64,000 nucleotides of DNA from the NCBI RefSeq assembly GCF_025370935.1, contig NC_133491.1:11208530-11272529 (forward strand), read 5' to 3'. Positions 1 to 11,759 of the stretch are shown piece by piece. Position numbers and translations under genes: made by a program. This DNA is from Choristoneura fumiferana (lineage: Eukaryota; Arthropoda; Insecta; Lepidoptera; Tortricidae). Positions within the stretch are counted from its first letter, which is position 1. The number at the start of each line of letters is the position of its first letter. The notes under the pieces were generated by a model that saw nothing but the letters and a program-made list of their open reading frames with translations, was not told the origin of the DNA and ran no database searches.

Positions 1-710
1 AAGGAAATTCTTTTAGTTCATCTTCTACGGAATCTAAATACACCGAGATTATCTTTAATAAACTCCCGATATTTTGAACGCGCACCTACGTGTGTGTGTA
101 GATTGAATACGAAAAATTTATACAATATGCTAACTGAAAACCTTTTCTTTTACAAAACTACTATAATAAAGTGACACCTAAAACAATCAACACAAACATT
201 TCAAGAGTTGACATTTTAAATGGTGATACTTTAACCCTACAGAGCGCGATCATGACTTATTCATAACCATTACACGAGAACGCCAACAAATCTTACAAAT
301 AGAAATAATCAGCGTGTAAAAGTACATTAAATCCACATTTACATACTAACGAAACAATTAACTAAATCACATGACTAATTAAGTGTAAATAATTTAAATA
401 GTGTAATATTGTAATACCAACATTAAGGAATGCGTAATGTTTGAACCTTTGGTTTCTTGATTATTTATGGTCTGTGGCTGTGTTATGTTGGTAACGTTAT
501 AAAGCTAGCTATTCAATAAGTGGCAAACGTTATTGCCTTGGTTTCAATCCCACTGTGCCTAGTATTTTTTGCTACGTAAGGAATCTCGCGAAATCCTCAT
601 TCATTCTCTAGGTACCTACATCTTATAAGGAACCAAGGGCGTTGATATGTTATTCACTCAGTCCGAGTTTTTTTTTTAATTATATTTATTATATTAAAAC
701 TTTTAAGTAC
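1..710. other. Intergenic, nothing recognised
   Basis: AT-rich DNA with many stops in all frames. I see no gene, no inverted repeat and no recognisable repeat family here. Confidence 0.6.
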
Positions 711-872
711 CATTCAAATTCAAATTCAAAAAAAAATCAAATGATTTATTCAGTAAATAGGCCGCAATGGGCACTTTTACACGTCATTTTTTAAACTACC
801 AGCGCTTTCGGAAAGACCATCATTGCCAAGAAGAATGCGCCGCAAGAAACTTGGCAGAAAGTCATTTGTTCA
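711..872 (-). mobile_element. Non-LTR retrotransposon 3' end fragment
   Basis: On the minus strand this ends in the AAATTTGAA-type tail and contains the phrases CAAGTTTCTTGCGG and CATTCTTCTTGGCAATGAT. The same sequence is present on the plus strand at 12831-12967, so it is an interspersed family. The simple AT-rich tail and variable 5' truncation are typical of LINE 3' UTRs. No coding remnant is visible. The family name is not determined. Confidence 0.6.
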
Positions 873-1854
873 TAATAATATAATTACAAATAAAATACTT
901 AAAAACTATATTATACAATTAAAGAAAAAAAATACAAAAAATAATAATAATAAAAATAAAGGGATGTATTGGGTCCCTTAGTTACAATACTAAACACATT
1001 TCTACCTTATTCAAAATCTAATTATTTAAACATGGTCGTGAGGCCCTAAAAGAGGACGTCTTCTTGATGACAAACTAATTATTAAAAGTGAGGTTGAACA
1101 AAGTGAGGTTAGCAGACCTCTTCACATTACAGTTTTAATGAACAAGGTAAAGCCAGCGTTTTAGGAATCAAGACACACGTTTGGTTTCGCCAACACACTA
1201 AAAAAACCGACCGACACTGCATTTTTTTTTCTTTTTGGGTGTAGGTAACTGGCGTAACATATTTATTTTTAGATTTAAATTTATAATTTTATGAGGGTAG
1301 AATAAGAATATGTATGAAATGTATTATTGAATGAATGAATGAATGAATTTTATTGCTTGAATGTGAGTCATTACAAATAATTTATGCGAAAGTGGACTTT
1401 CAACTGGATGCTTGATTAAAACGTAGGTATTATACGAAACAAAAATACCATTAATACTAAGGTATTAATATAAGAAAGATGTTTTACAACTAATTCGTAT
1501 TTAAATTAGAAACTAACCTTACCGGAATCGTGTAGTCCGAGTATTTGTCAACTAAATGCATATTAAGTATCTTAATTTGTTTTTCATTAACGTAAAACTT
1601 CATTCAACTTCTTGTTTACGAAGCAATTATATCATTACGAAACATACTGTTTTAACTGCTTGAAGTTTTGTCCAAGCGCCACAGCTATTAGTAGTTAGTT
1701 TCATTTTAATATGTTGAGCAATATTTATTTTACTATTTTAAAATTATGCTTTTTAATCTGTTAAATGAAAAGCGGCTGCGGGTCCGACAGTTTATATAAA
1801 GTTTATTTAAACTTTTGTACCTACTTAGCCAAGATCAAAGAACACATTTTTTTT
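873..1854. other. Intergenic with a (GAAT)n microsatellite
   Basis: A short GAAT tetranucleotide tract lies at about 1327-1348 and is followed by TTTTATTGCTTGAATG, which looks like the tail of an old retroelement on the minus strand. Nothing else is recognised in this AT-rich stretch. Confidence 0.5.
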
Positions 1855-2010
1855 AATACGAGTATTCTTGTTGATGATTCTTTTTGCTGACTGTATTATC
1901 ATCTTAACTACGCCTCCGTGCCAAATTTCAAGTCGATCTGATTACTATAATAACTGGTCGAAAATGATTTGCAAATTTTGAAGTCAACTTACATACATAC
2001 CTACGAGTAG
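1855..2010. repeat. Interspersed repeat, family shared with JHBP intron 4
   Basis: It contains TTTTAATACGAG, CTGACTGTA, then CCGTGCCAAATTTCAAGTCG. The same ordered words recur at about 60748-60990 inside the last intron of the JHBP-like gene. This is therefore a dispersed repeat of unknown class. No protein remnant is visible. Confidence 0.5.
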
Positions 2011-2436
2011 CTTACAAAAATGAACAAAAAAAATAATTGTTCTGTCCATGATGTTCATTCCCAAAAAAACGATACAAGTGGAAGTCAGACTTCGGCCCCG
2101 ACAGTTCTGTGATGTGATAATATATAATATATCCAAGATACCCTAGCCAAGAAGGTAAACTACGTCCGATAAATCGACTTCCCGAGAAGGACCCCTCTTT
2201 TTCTACGGTGCCTCATTGACACTATACAAACATCAATTAAACATTTATGCCGCAGATTTAACTATGAATACAACGGACGGCCGCGACGTGACTCGCTGCG
2301 CCTGCGACGGATTACGCGCGCGGAATTTAGATGTTAACGACTGCTATAGATGGAGTTTATACTACATATTTTCAAAATGTTTCAAATGGATGTAAGTTTG
2401 GCTCTTGCTTAAGGCGTAGTTTTATATAGTCGAAAA

Positions 2437-2559
2437 ACGGGACTTATCACGCTAACACAATATTTACCTCGACGTTTCGGCAACATTGCAGTGGCCGTGG
2501 TCACGAGTAGACTGAAGTGTGGGGTGTCAAGTCCTTCGAAATACCCCCGTAAGTCCCGT
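2437..2559. repeat. Small inverted-repeat element with ACGTTTCGGC core
   Basis: It is bounded by ACGGGACTTA and its reverse complement TAAGTCCCGT. The core holds GACGTTTCGGC and GCCGTGGTCACGAGTAGACTG. A related piece lies at about 14825-14915. A GACGTTTCGGC-type core is reminiscent of the terminal regions of Penelope-like elements, but that assignment is only a guess from memory of such sequences. The element is flanked by direct copies of CGTAGTTTTATAT at 2416 and 2602. Confidence 0.45.
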
Positions 2560-2614
2560 TGGTGATATTTTGACTATGAGTGAAAATCACGAAAGTTTAA
2601 AACGTAGTTTTATA

Positions 2615-3823
2615 TATTGCTGGTAGATTACTTAATATTATAAGATCATAAATATGCGAATTTTTGTATGTGTATGTATGTGTGTGTACGTTTGTTGCTT
2701 CTTCACGCTAAAACGGCTGACGAGGTTTGTAATGTTTTTTTTATGTAAATAGCTGAACGTTTGGAATAACACATAGGCCACGTTTTATCCCGATTTTCTT
2801 ACGGGGTCGGGATAAAATCTCCAAATCTCATCCACTGGGTATAGATAGAGTCAAAAAGACTACCATGTAATTTTTGGAAATTCCCACCGGATTTAGTAAA
2901 AACCCGGAATTCCAATTCAACTGCCGGATTTAATAGTTTATGTATGTATGTAAACGCATTATTGTACAAAAGAAAAGAAACAAAACACACACACACATTT
3001 TTTTAATACCTATATCTATAATTTCATAATAATATACAGGTTGTGGTGAATCCAGGAGTCGTGAAATACAGTATTATTGTTGTGAAACATTTTCTAACAT
3101 CTTAACTGTTTTCTTTTAAAGTTTAAAAGGTTGAAACCTTAAAGCGAGCGAGTCTGAAACATTTCATCCAGTGGTTAAAAAAAGATATGGTTTTTTTTTT
3201 GACGGAAATTGTTCATTCATAATGATGTTACAGTTTTGACCCTTTACACTGCGAACATTGACTAAATTCAATTAAATATTCTTGAAAAACTTTTTACTAA
3301 AATATTCACTTAAACTTCCCCAAGTAGTGGCCGAAATATTCCTGAATCATTTGACCTTGTTCATGATCTCTTTTAATCATCATTATTTAGGTCCTGTCTA
3401 GTCTATACACTCCTAGCTCTACGCCAATCACTGGAAGTGTGCCATTTCGTTAATTCGCCAATCAACCATTTGGCACGTGACAAACAATAACTAGAGGCGC
3501 CTTAGCTTGCACAATACTACCCTCAACATATTGCGGGGTGCTAATGGAAATTTGACAATTTATTCGGGATTAACGACAGATGCATAATTTCATTGTGTAA
3601 GTTGACTCCTCGCTTTACTCTTTGTGTGCTCTTGATATTTTATGTGACAAATATCTCAAACATTTATCTTTTAATCCAACAAAATAAAGAGATATCTGTC
3701 ACACAAAACAACAATAACTAAAAAAGATAGCGATGAACCTGGTGGCAAATGTGTCAATGCCTCTATTTGACTAACCGCTGCATTCAGAAATGAGTATGTA
3801 TAATCTTTCTTTATTGCTTACAT
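2615..3823. other. Intergenic, nothing recognised
   Basis: AT-rich sequence. A short (CA)n run is seen near 2985. No gene or structured repeat is seen. Confidence 0.5.
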
Positions 3824-3953
3824 AAACCCCCTTGCAAAAAAAAACGGGCACCTATGGTTTTTGTATTTTATGTGCATGAAAGCTTACTTTCTAAGCTTCA
3901 ATGACTAAAAATCTGAAAAACCATAGGTGCCCTATTTTTTTGCAAAGGGGTTT
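3824..3953. mobile_element. Fold-back MITE
   Basis: Left arm (3824-3861) and right arm (3915-3953) are near-perfect reverse complements of about 38 bp, starting AAACCCC and including GGGCACCTATGGTTTTT, around a ~54-bp loop. It has no coding capacity. This is the structure of a fold-back or non-autonomous DNA element. Confidence 0.75.
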
Positions 3954-4665
3954 AGTTTAAATTAAAGTTGCTTCCCACCATCTATCCCTTTGTATGTTTC
4001 TCGTAGATCATAAAAACTACGTAAAAGATTTTAATGCAGTTCTCATCAATAAATAGAGTGATTTACCTAAGAGTAAGATTTACGTAAGTGATATTATATA
4101 ACTAGCCACGCGTCCCGGCTACGCTCGATGTAGTTTTGGGAAACGCAGGAGAAAGTTATTATAATTATAAAAGTTACTATTATTATATCGTCGGGTCACA
4201 AGCAAAAGTCACCAAGTACCAAATACCTACTTACAACAAAGCTCGTAGCTCAGTATGAAATTACTAACTAGATACGACTTTTTGAAGAGCAGTGACAGAA
4301 ATTTTATTGAATTTTGCTTGTCAGCCAGTGAAATTATGACTAAAAAAACACACTGAAGTAGCCGTTTTGCACAATGGTAGAGAAGTAGCAAGGTTGTAGT
4401 TCATTAACTATGCTTTTCAATAAGTTAAAAGGAGGGATTAAACCTGCCACCAGAAAACCAGTTCATCGTTAACAGTGTTAATGTTAACATAGTACAGTGG
4501 CAAGGACGTCCCAGGGCAAGTTGCGTTAATCCTAGGCCAAGGTTCCTGGGTCAACGCTTCCCGAGATGGCGTTTAGGCACGCGACAAGCCATGGTAAGCA
4601 TAAATTATTTGGTTATTTATACTTTCAGATATTGCGGCTTTTTTATTGAGAAAAGGCTCCTGATA
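3954..4665. other. Intergenic with a short retroposon remnant
   Basis: A degenerate piece at about 4101-4150 (ACTAGCCACGCGTCCCGGCT) resembles the head of the ACTAGCTTTTGCCCGCGGC retroposon family seen complete at 32310. Nothing else is recognised. Confidence 0.4.
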
Positions 4666-4864
4666 GAGGAGACCGAGGAGAGTTGTGACAGAGTAGAATG
4701 GTGACAATGTCGATTTTTTAGAACTTATTAACTGCTAGCGAGCTCGCAATACCGCGCGTTTTTTAGTTCTAGTCTCGAGCTATCAAACACGCATTGTTGC
4801 GAGCTTGCTAGCAGTAAATAAGTTCCCAAAAATCTACGATGTCACAACTCTCCTCGGTCTCCCC
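4666..4864. mobile_element. Fold-back MITE
   Basis: Arms of about 75-80 bp are inverted copies with mismatches and small indels. The outer end reads GGAGACCGAGGAGAGTTGTG on both strands and the inner end has CTGCTAGCAAGCTCGC-like words. Total length is about 200 bp and there is no ORF. Confidence 0.75.
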
Positions 4865-5292
4865 TACGTGATTCAGTTTTGTCGATTGTAACGTATGTAG
4901 ACTGCTAAAATAATAACCCTCACCGGCGTTACCATCGTCGAGTAAAAAAAAGCATAATTGAATGACTATAAATTAAAACAACACCACATGTCACACTGAA
5001 ACCCGCAAACAAGTCGACACAGGTTCAATTGCTGAAAAACAAAAGCATGTTACCAAAGGTCAACAACACACACACACATGCAATCATAACAAGATGTTAA
5101 ATCGCGTGGAGGTCGCACGTGGGATATTTCCCACGGTCTGCGGGGGGGCGCGGGCGCCGCTCCGATCTAGATACCTCTCAGCTGTGGATTTGGAACACCT
5201 CCTCAAAGTGTCGTGGTTGTAAAATGATATTGGCCAAAAAAACTGCCAATAGCGGCCAAAATACTGCTAAAAATGGCCAGGGGATCAATTTT

Positions 5293-5661
5293 AGGGTTCC
5301 GTACCTAAAGGTTAAAAACAGGATCCTATTACTAAGACTTCACTGTCCGTCTGTCTGTCTGTCACCAGGCTGTATCTCATGTACCGTGATAGCTAGACAG
5401 TTGAAATTTACACAGGTGATGTATTTTTGTTGCCGCTATAACATAAATATTTAAGGGGCGGCTCCCATACAAACAACATGTTTTTTGCCGTTTGTTGCTC
5501 GATATTAATAACGGCAGACGCTTGAAATATTCACAGAATATTTAGTTGCATATTTACTTTAAAAATAAATAATTAAATAAAAATACAAACGTGATTTTTT
5601 TCCGTATTTTGCTAATGTTGTTGGTAAAGATAGAGTCCGACTCGCACTTGACTGGTTTTTT
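5293..5661. repeat. AGGGTTCCG...GTCTGTCTGTC interspersed repeat
   Basis: It begins AGGGTTCCGTACC, carries the CTGTCCGTCTGTCTGTCTGT run, and ends near CTCGCACTTGACTGGTTTTT. The same start, middle and end occur at 16163-16790 and 22928-23487. This defines a dispersed lepidopteran repeat of about 0.4-0.6 kb with no coding remnant. The class is not determined. Confidence 0.6.
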
Positions 5662-5814
5662 GAAGTCATAATTTGCAAAAAGGTCACTCGCTACCAAATT
5701 ACGCTCGAATAAAATTTGGAAATATTTCATAAAAATACTTAGGGTCAAACCAGAGGAGCGTAGTTTTTTGAGTTATCAGGGCGTAATAATGGTTTAATCT
5801 AATGTGTACAACGT

Positions 5815-5962
5815 GTGACACTCTTTCCCGGCCCGGATAATACCGACCCTGTTTTTCGTGTACACGCCCATAGGAGCTCCTGTCAGTTTCTATGGGCGTG
5901 TACACAAAAAACAGGGCCGGTATTGCCATGTCGGTGTTATCCGGGCCGGGAAAGAGTGTCAC
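5815..5962. mobile_element. Fold-back MITE
   Basis: The ends read GTGACACTCTTTCCCGGCCC on both strands. The arms extend about 60-70 bp with one small internal offset (a duplicated TACCG piece). The loop around 5875-5890 is nearly absent, so this is close to a full palindrome of 148 bp. Confidence 0.8.
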
Positions 5963-6354
5963 CCCGTACAACACATTTTGAGTCGCCGTGTGGCACAAAC
6001 TAGACGTTTGTGTAAAAGCGAATGCAGCAGAAATACGCGAACGAAACTACGCGACCCACAACTTAAAAAATTACGTTCTTCTGTTTTTTTTGCGATGTTT
6101 CCCATCGCCTTAAAGCTGAATTAAGGTAAATTTTAATGCTAATTTCACACATCAATTCTGAAAAACTCAGGGATGCGAGCCCTGGCTCACATCTGCTTGA
6201 GAAGCCATAATGTAATGTCACACCATGGCTACCATGACTATCGATATAGAAAATTGGTAATATAAATAAGTAAGTATCTGGGCGACCGAGCTCCGCTCGG
6301 GCTGAAACTCGTAAAGCACCGACCAAGACAGATCGATTTTTACATACATACATA

Positions 6355-6890
6355 CATATAATCACGCCTCTTTCCCGTAGGGGTAGGCAGAGACCACTTC
6401 TTTCCACTTGCTACGATCCTTACATACTTGTTTCGCTTCGTCCACTTTCATTATTCCCTTCATACATACTCTTCGGTTTAGGGTACTCTTGATCTGGCCT
6501 TTTTTCAAGACGTCCCTGATTTGGTCTCGAAACGTCCACCTAGGTCTACCCCTTCCAACACTTTCATTCACACTCGCCGCATACACTTTTTTCGTCAATC
6601 GTTCTTCATTCATTCTCTCGACATGGTCAAACCATCTCAGCATACCTTTCTCAATTTTTGTCACTACATCTTCTTTCAGACCACAACGTTTCCCTATCTC
6701 ACTATTTCTTATCCTGTCACTCAGTTTAACTCCTATCATACTTCTTAACGCTCTCATCTCAACTGCATTTATTCTGCTTTCATGTTTCTTCTGCCATACC
6801 CAACTTTCACTTCCGTACATGAGAGCGTCATCCCCGAAAACTCCTACATACCAAATTTCATCGAAATCCAAGCCATTTGAAGCCATTTCT
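6355..6890 (-). pseudogene. RTE-type LINE reverse transcriptase, C-terminal fragment
   Basis: The minus strand encodes an interrupted ~170-residue stretch characteristic of the C-terminus of RTE/BovB-like non-LTR retrotransposon ORFs: YGSESWVWQKKHESRINAVE, then GLKEDVVTKIEKGMLRWFDH, VERMNEERLTK, GRGRPRW, KKGQIKSTLNRR and a final VSAYPYGKEA. The polymerase core and endonuclease are absent, so this is a 5'-truncated dead copy. The CACGCCTCTTTCCCGTAGGG at its 3' side has a diverged relative at 20935-21150. It is not a host gene. Confidence 0.9.
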
Positions 6891-7297
6891 GAGATCTCAG
6901 AAATATGTATACAAGATTTGCTCGTTTAAATGTATTAGATTTTTCTACCTACCCAAATTTTTAATTACCTAACGACCTATTCCCAGTCTCGAATGATATT
7001 TTTAACACTGTGATTTCAAACATTAGCTCACTGAAGGCATGTCTTAGATGAAACGAAAGCATAATGCGATTATTGTTTTTTCAGCGTAGTGAAATCTACA
7101 TTTAATCTGTGCACCGATTGGCCTAGATCACTTTAAGCCAATAAGATCGTCTTCAAAGTGTAATGGTTATAGCTAAAGGATGTTTATTGCCAAATTATCT
7201 TTAGGATTTAGCAGGTATTATTATATTGGTATAGAGTACTGAGATGGAATAAGAACAATAATAAAGCTTTATTGTTTTAGATATAGGTTAAACTATG
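6891..7297. other. Intergenic, nothing recognised
   Basis: AT-rich sequence with no gene or structured repeat seen. Confidence 0.5.
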
Positions 7298-7372
7298 ACG
7301 ACCGGATAGCCAAATGGCTGGAGAACCTGGCTATGAAGCTTGGGACCCGGGTTTATTCTCTGGTCGGGACAG
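7298..7372 (+). mobile_element. tRNA-derived SINE head fragment
   Basis: It contains GACCGGATAGCCAAATGGCT and GACCCGGGTTTATTCTCTGG, a degenerate version of the A-box/B-box head seen complete at 38264. The SINE body does not follow, so this is a truncated copy and not a tRNA gene. Confidence 0.6.
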
Positions 7373-7437
7373 TATGAATCATACTAATGTTCTCGACTCT
7401 TGGAGTATATTAAAATAAGTATTTATGAGTATTTTTA

Positions 7438-7665
7438 ACCCCCGGCGAAAAAAGAGGAGTGTTATAAGTTTGACCGCTATGTGTGTCTGTCTGTCTGTGG
7501 CACCGTAGCTCTTAAACGGGCCGATTTGAGCGGTTTTTTTATTTGAAAGCAGGTTTTCTAGCAATGGTTCTTAGGTATGTTACATCAAAATCGGTTTAGC
7601 CTTTTTTGAGATATTGAACTTTGAAGTGACAAAGTCGGGGGTTTTCCAACTTTTTGTTGGTTAGG
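7438..7665. repeat. Interspersed repeat with CTGTCTGTCTGTGGCACCGTAG
   Basis: Words such as TTAACCCCCGGC, GTTATAAGTTTGACCGCTAT, GTGTCTGTCTGTCTGTG, AAGCAGGTTTTCTAGC and GGGGGTTTTCCAAC recur inverted at 34640-34810 and 49213-49375. A 3' piece is at about 12470-12520. Dispersed non-coding repeat of undetermined class. Confidence 0.6.
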
Positions 7666-7681
7666 TAAGGTTATACGAGTA

Positions 7682-7713
<32 letters not shown>
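7682..7713. repeat. (TA)n microsatellite
   Basis: An uninterrupted TA dinucleotide run of about 30 bp, likely length-polymorphic. Confidence 0.9.
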
Positions 7714-7716
<3 letters not shown>

Positions 7717-8001
7717 AGCACCCGTAGCTTTGCTTAGTTTACGTTTCCGATCCGTGAGTATTCTCCTGTCCACATTATAATAAGAATATCTACTGTCATA
7801 TCCTGTTTCCTATAAATAAACCTCGCTCAGCTAAAATTAATCTAAACTCTAGTCCAGGCCATCAATCGCGCTGAGATCAAAACGCGTTAATCTAGATCTC
7901 TGCGAGCACTACATCTGCTCATCGACCGGATTGCGGAGTTACGCAATGAATTGCGTAGCTTTACGCATTTGTGTTTCATTACATATGGCATTAGATAGAA
8001 A

Positions 8002-8315
8002 AAGCCGTGGTGGCCTAGTGGTTTGACCTATCGCCTCTCAGACAGAGGGTCGTGGGTTCAAACCCCGGCTCGCACCTCTGAGTTTTTCGAAATTCATGTG
8101 CGGAATTACATTTGAAATTTACCACGAGCTTTGCGGTGAAGGAAAACATCGTGAGGAAACCTGCACAAACCTGCGAAGCAATTCAATGGTGCGTGTGGAG
8201 TTCCCAATCCGCACTGGGCCCGCGTGGGAACTATAGCCCAAGCCCTCTTGTTCTGAGAGGAGGCCTGTGCCCAGCAGTGGAACGTATATATATGCTGGAA
8301 TGATGATGATGATGA
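8002..8315 (+). mobile_element. Full-length tRNA-derived SINE with (GAT)n tail
   Basis: The head AAGCCGTGGTGGCCTAGTGG has an A-box-like TGGCCTAGTGG, and GGGTTCAAACCCC is a B box. The body contains GTGCGGAATTACATTTGAAA, CGTGAGGAAACCTGCACAAA and GAGGCCTGTGCCCAGCAGTG, then a GATGATGATGATGA tail. Reverse-strand copies lie at 35190, 38802, 49765, 53323 and 62452. This copy looks complete. Confidence 0.85.
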
Positions 8316-8455
8316 GACAAGAGCGTCCTAACTCTACTCAGCAACTCGATGTCCACCGGATTGCCTAAATTTTTGCGTGATGATGTATGACAAAGACTGT
8401 GTACACTTACTGCTAGGTTATTACTTGTTGCCACTATGTCATCGTGAGTCCTTGA

Positions 8456-8531
8456 GTACTTTATAAAGAACAAATTACTTTAACACTAAGAGTAGGTAAC
8501 GGCCGAATGTACTTTATAAAGGCACAAATTG
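8456..8531 (+). mobile_element. Short GTACTTTATAAAG element
   Basis: Two direct copies of GTACTTTATAAAG(G/A) (8456, 8509) flank a core with AACACTAAG and GGTAACGGCCGAA. The same element in reverse orientation is at about 36785-36850 and again in block B at about 51254-51320. Probably a non-autonomous element. Confidence 0.55.
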
Positions 8532-8633
8532 TTCACTGATTAAATTTGTCTAACAATGTTGTAATAATATCTAAATAACAGGGCTGATGATCCACATCTA
8601 GATCTTAAATACTACGGGGCTGTTTTAACACCG

Positions 8634-8738
8634 ATTGATTAATTTTATTTGACAAATAAATGTGATGCCGTCTCCGTATATTCGAACAAAACAAACAGAG
8701 ACGGCATCACATTTATCCGTTACATTAATTTAATCAAT
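8634..8738. mobile_element. Fold-back MITE
   Basis: Left arm begins ATTGATTAATTTTA and ends TGTGATGCCGTCTC. The right arm is its reverse complement with a few changes, around a short loop (~8680-8696). Confidence 0.7.
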
Positions 8739-9241
8739 GGATGGTGAAACAATGGGGGTACATCTGTTAAAAAAAGTTAGGACTCAGGACTTAGAGCAAC
8801 GCGGGCTTCCTATTGTAATTTTTAATTTAAGTTATAATATCAATTGCATGAGATAATTATTTGAAAAATGTATTAACCAGTGTGTAATCGCCATACGATA
8901 AATAAATAGGAGGATATTTTATAATTTATACCCTTGATAAAGTGGTCCAAGTCGCCGATTGAGGATTGCTTTATTCTGAACCTTCTTGACGATTTTCATG
9001 GAAAAATAGTGTGGTGTCCCCTTGCCTTCCACACAACAGTGCTGGAGTCCGGAGTTCATAATTGACAATAGAGAACGTTGCTGGCCACTCACATCAAGTC
9101 CATTTTAGTCGCCTTTTAAGATATCAACGCGATGCAACATCTAGCGCCATCTAGTGTCGGATAGATGAACTTATGTAGTACAATTTACTTGCCATAATTA
9201 TGACGTTCGTAATCATCTGTTGGAAAGTAATGTGAATATTT

Positions 9242-9357
9242 GTTCATACTAGTGAGCAAAAATGTTATCAAAAATATCTCAACACGACTCTATTGTTAAC
9301 AGCGTAGAATCGTGTTCAGATATTTTTGATAACATTTTTGCTCACAAGTTTATGAAC
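9242..9357. mobile_element. Fold-back MITE
   Basis: Both ends read GTTCATA outward. The arms include GTGAGCAAAAATGTTATCAA and AAAATATCTCAACACGA, almost perfectly inverted over about 50 bp, with a loop of about 15 bp. Confidence 0.8.
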
Positions 9358-9559
9358 TCGACTGTACGTAAGGACGCTTAGTCAGCAAAAAGGGAGAGAG
9401 TTTTTCTTGCCGGAAGCTCTAGGTTTATTGTCACGTTTCGCTGTTCTGACTTAGTTCTTAACTTGCTCTATGTATTATTTTGATTTATTGACTAGTTGTA
9501 TGTGACTATGCATGACATTAGAAAATGAATCTAATCTCGTAGGTATGTATGAGGAATCT

Positions 9560-9732
9560 TAACCGATCCCGAAGGAATATGGGGATAAAAAGTAACCTAT
9601 ATGTTATTCCAGACGTTCAGCTATCAACATACAAAATTTCATCCAAATTCGTTCACCAGTTTTAGCATGAAGGAGTAACAAACATATGCACACGTACATA
9701 CGAACTTTCCCATTTATAATATTAGTTGGATT
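9560..9732 (+). mobile_element. Retroposon fragment ending TTTATAATATTAGTTGGAT
   Basis: It contains GGGGATAAAAAGTAACCTAT, ATTTCATCCAAATTCGTTCA and the 3' signature CCATTTATAATATTAGTTGG, as in the copies at 32310, 41398, 47189 and 55701. The 5' head is missing. Confidence 0.65.
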
Positions 9733-9895
9733 CATTCATCATCATATCAGCCATAGGACGTCCACTGTAGGACATAGGCCTCCCCCATAGAGCTCCAGTT
9801 GGTTCAGTTGGCGGCTTCATCCACCGTGAACCCGGCTTTAACCAAGTCATCCGTCCATCTCGTTTGTGGACGTCCTACGCTGCGCTTAGTTGGAT
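9733..9895 (-). mobile_element. RTE-type LINE 3' end fragment
   Basis: It begins with CATCATCATATCAGCC and holds ATAGGACGTCCACTG and GGACATAGGCCTCCCCC. It is the reverse complement of the end of the coding LINE fragment at 40089-40465 (GGAGGCCTATGTCCAATAGT). It abuts the preceding retroposon directly. Confidence 0.7.
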
Positions 9896-10310
9896 TATTA
9901 TAAACAAATTATAAGATTTTTCCGACTGACTCTGTGAGATTTTGTAAACCGAATGCAGTACAAATTATTCGACACATTATCGCGGCTCAAAACCGAAAAA
10001 AAACCTTTCGGCGTCAGCGTAAGCGTCAGGTAAATCAGTCAACTGATCGACCGACATTACAATGTCCTGCTGCGCCGGCGCTTAAAAATAGCGCAAGGAT
10101 CGACGCGCCGGAATAGCTCTCTGTACTGCGCAGGTCTTACGATGCCAACCAAGAAATATTACAGATTTATGACTTACTAGCTTTCGTCCGTGGCTTCTGT
10201 GAAGATTTTATCTTATTATTTATTTATTTATCCGTTTAATAATAATAAGACGAAGAAAGAAGATGTAACAAATAAACAGACAGTCACCTAAATTAATATG
10301 TATTAGGTAC

Positions 10311-10796
10311 GTCAACGTCATAAATAAGTGATCATTTATGTACCTTGTCGCTTTTAGTCCTTACACAATACGGTATTTGACTATTTTGTATGCGTTTTAT
10401 AAATTAAAACTACACAATGCCTGTTATCGAATAGAGAAACAATTTTTAAGCTACATTTACAAATAACAAAGTTATAAAGGTTTGAAATTCAAGATTAGAC
10501 AGAGAAAGACATACTGGCATGTGACGTCACACGCCAGTAGCGCCATACTTGCTGCATAGAGAAAAGCGTTTGAGAAATAGACAGGTATATAGATTTTTCA
10601 AAAAATCGCTATAAATCCAATTTTCAACCGAATTAAGTTTTCTCTTCGCTGAACACTGTCTGTATATCTATATTTTCATAATAATATTAAGACATGGCAA
10701 ATTCAGAAGTTGTCAAATACCGTATTTCGTATCGCTTTTCAAACATGACGTTAAAGTGACAAGGTACATAAATGATCACTTATTTATGACGTTGAC
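10311..10796. mobile_element. MITE with GTCAACGTCATAAATAAG terminal repeats
   Basis: The ends GTCAACGTCATAAATAAGTG and its reverse complement enclose 486 bp. The compact relative at 21653-21784 shares about 35 bp at each end. The middle holds an unrelated ~290-bp insert with an imperfect palindrome centred on TGACGTCA at about 10525. No transposase is present. Confidence 0.75.
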
Positions 10797-11759
10797 TATA
10801 CTTTTAAATCCCACGTATTTTTTTATATTTTTAGTAAGCAGTTTTATATTTCTCTTGACTTCATTTTTTAAAACTTTTACGCCTCCGACTATGTTTTCAT
10901 TAGGATAACTGATTCAAAATAATATGATACTATGTACTCGACTCACAAATAGTTTGCAAGTCATTTTATCAACCCTTAAAAAAAGATTGAAAACTTCACA
11001 GAACAGGACAAAAGTTACCTAAACTAAAATGCAATCCGAAATAAAAAAAATATATATAAAAAATCTAAATATGTCAGTAAACTAATATTGCATTTTGAGA
11101 GATCAAAGTAAATAAAGTGGGTGCAGCGCAAGCGCACCTTAATGGCCTCTCTTCATGTTCCAAGTTTAAATTCCGAGCCGTAGTCTTTGTTTGGCGCCGT
11201 GGAGTGTTCCAATTTTATTTTTAAATTAAGTTAAGTATGTTATTATCGGTTTTTAGCGTTCGATTAAATAAATACTATGCGATTGTTCTCGCGCATTGTT
11301 TAATATGTTTGTTATTAGTATTCAAAGTAGGTACTCGAGGCCATTATTTAAAATCACAGCGCAAATTTTTCATTTTAAGTGTACCGTTTTCTTTTTTTTC
11401 AGAATTAGGTAATTTTGGGTTCTTCTTCTTACTAAGAATCATTAGCACTAAATAATTTAGACGAAGCAAAAAAGTACTTAACCCTATTTTTTGTCCGTTT
11501 TGTGACTTTATTTTTCATAGGTACAGTTTATATGGGTCGTTATAAAATGGATGAGTCCATATATTATGTATTGTATGCAAAATTGGAGATATTGTTTTCT
11601 TCGTTAAAATCAATAAGTGTCGTGATTATGAGTGAAAGTACCCAGAATCATTTAACTCTGTAAAAATGTAAAAGGTACACTTAAAATTAAAAAAATAGTG
11701 GCACCATTATCAATATGACTGGATTTTGTTTATCTTTTTTTTATAGATCATATTTTTTT
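10797..11759. other. Intergenic, nothing recognised
   Basis: AT-rich. A short frame at 11237-11455 has no recognisable protein features. No structured repeat is seen. Confidence 0.5.

Noticed and set aside
6408..6929. 173-aa plus-strand frame
   Set aside because: Antisense of the RTE-type LINE fragment. The minus-strand peptide carries the recognised motifs.
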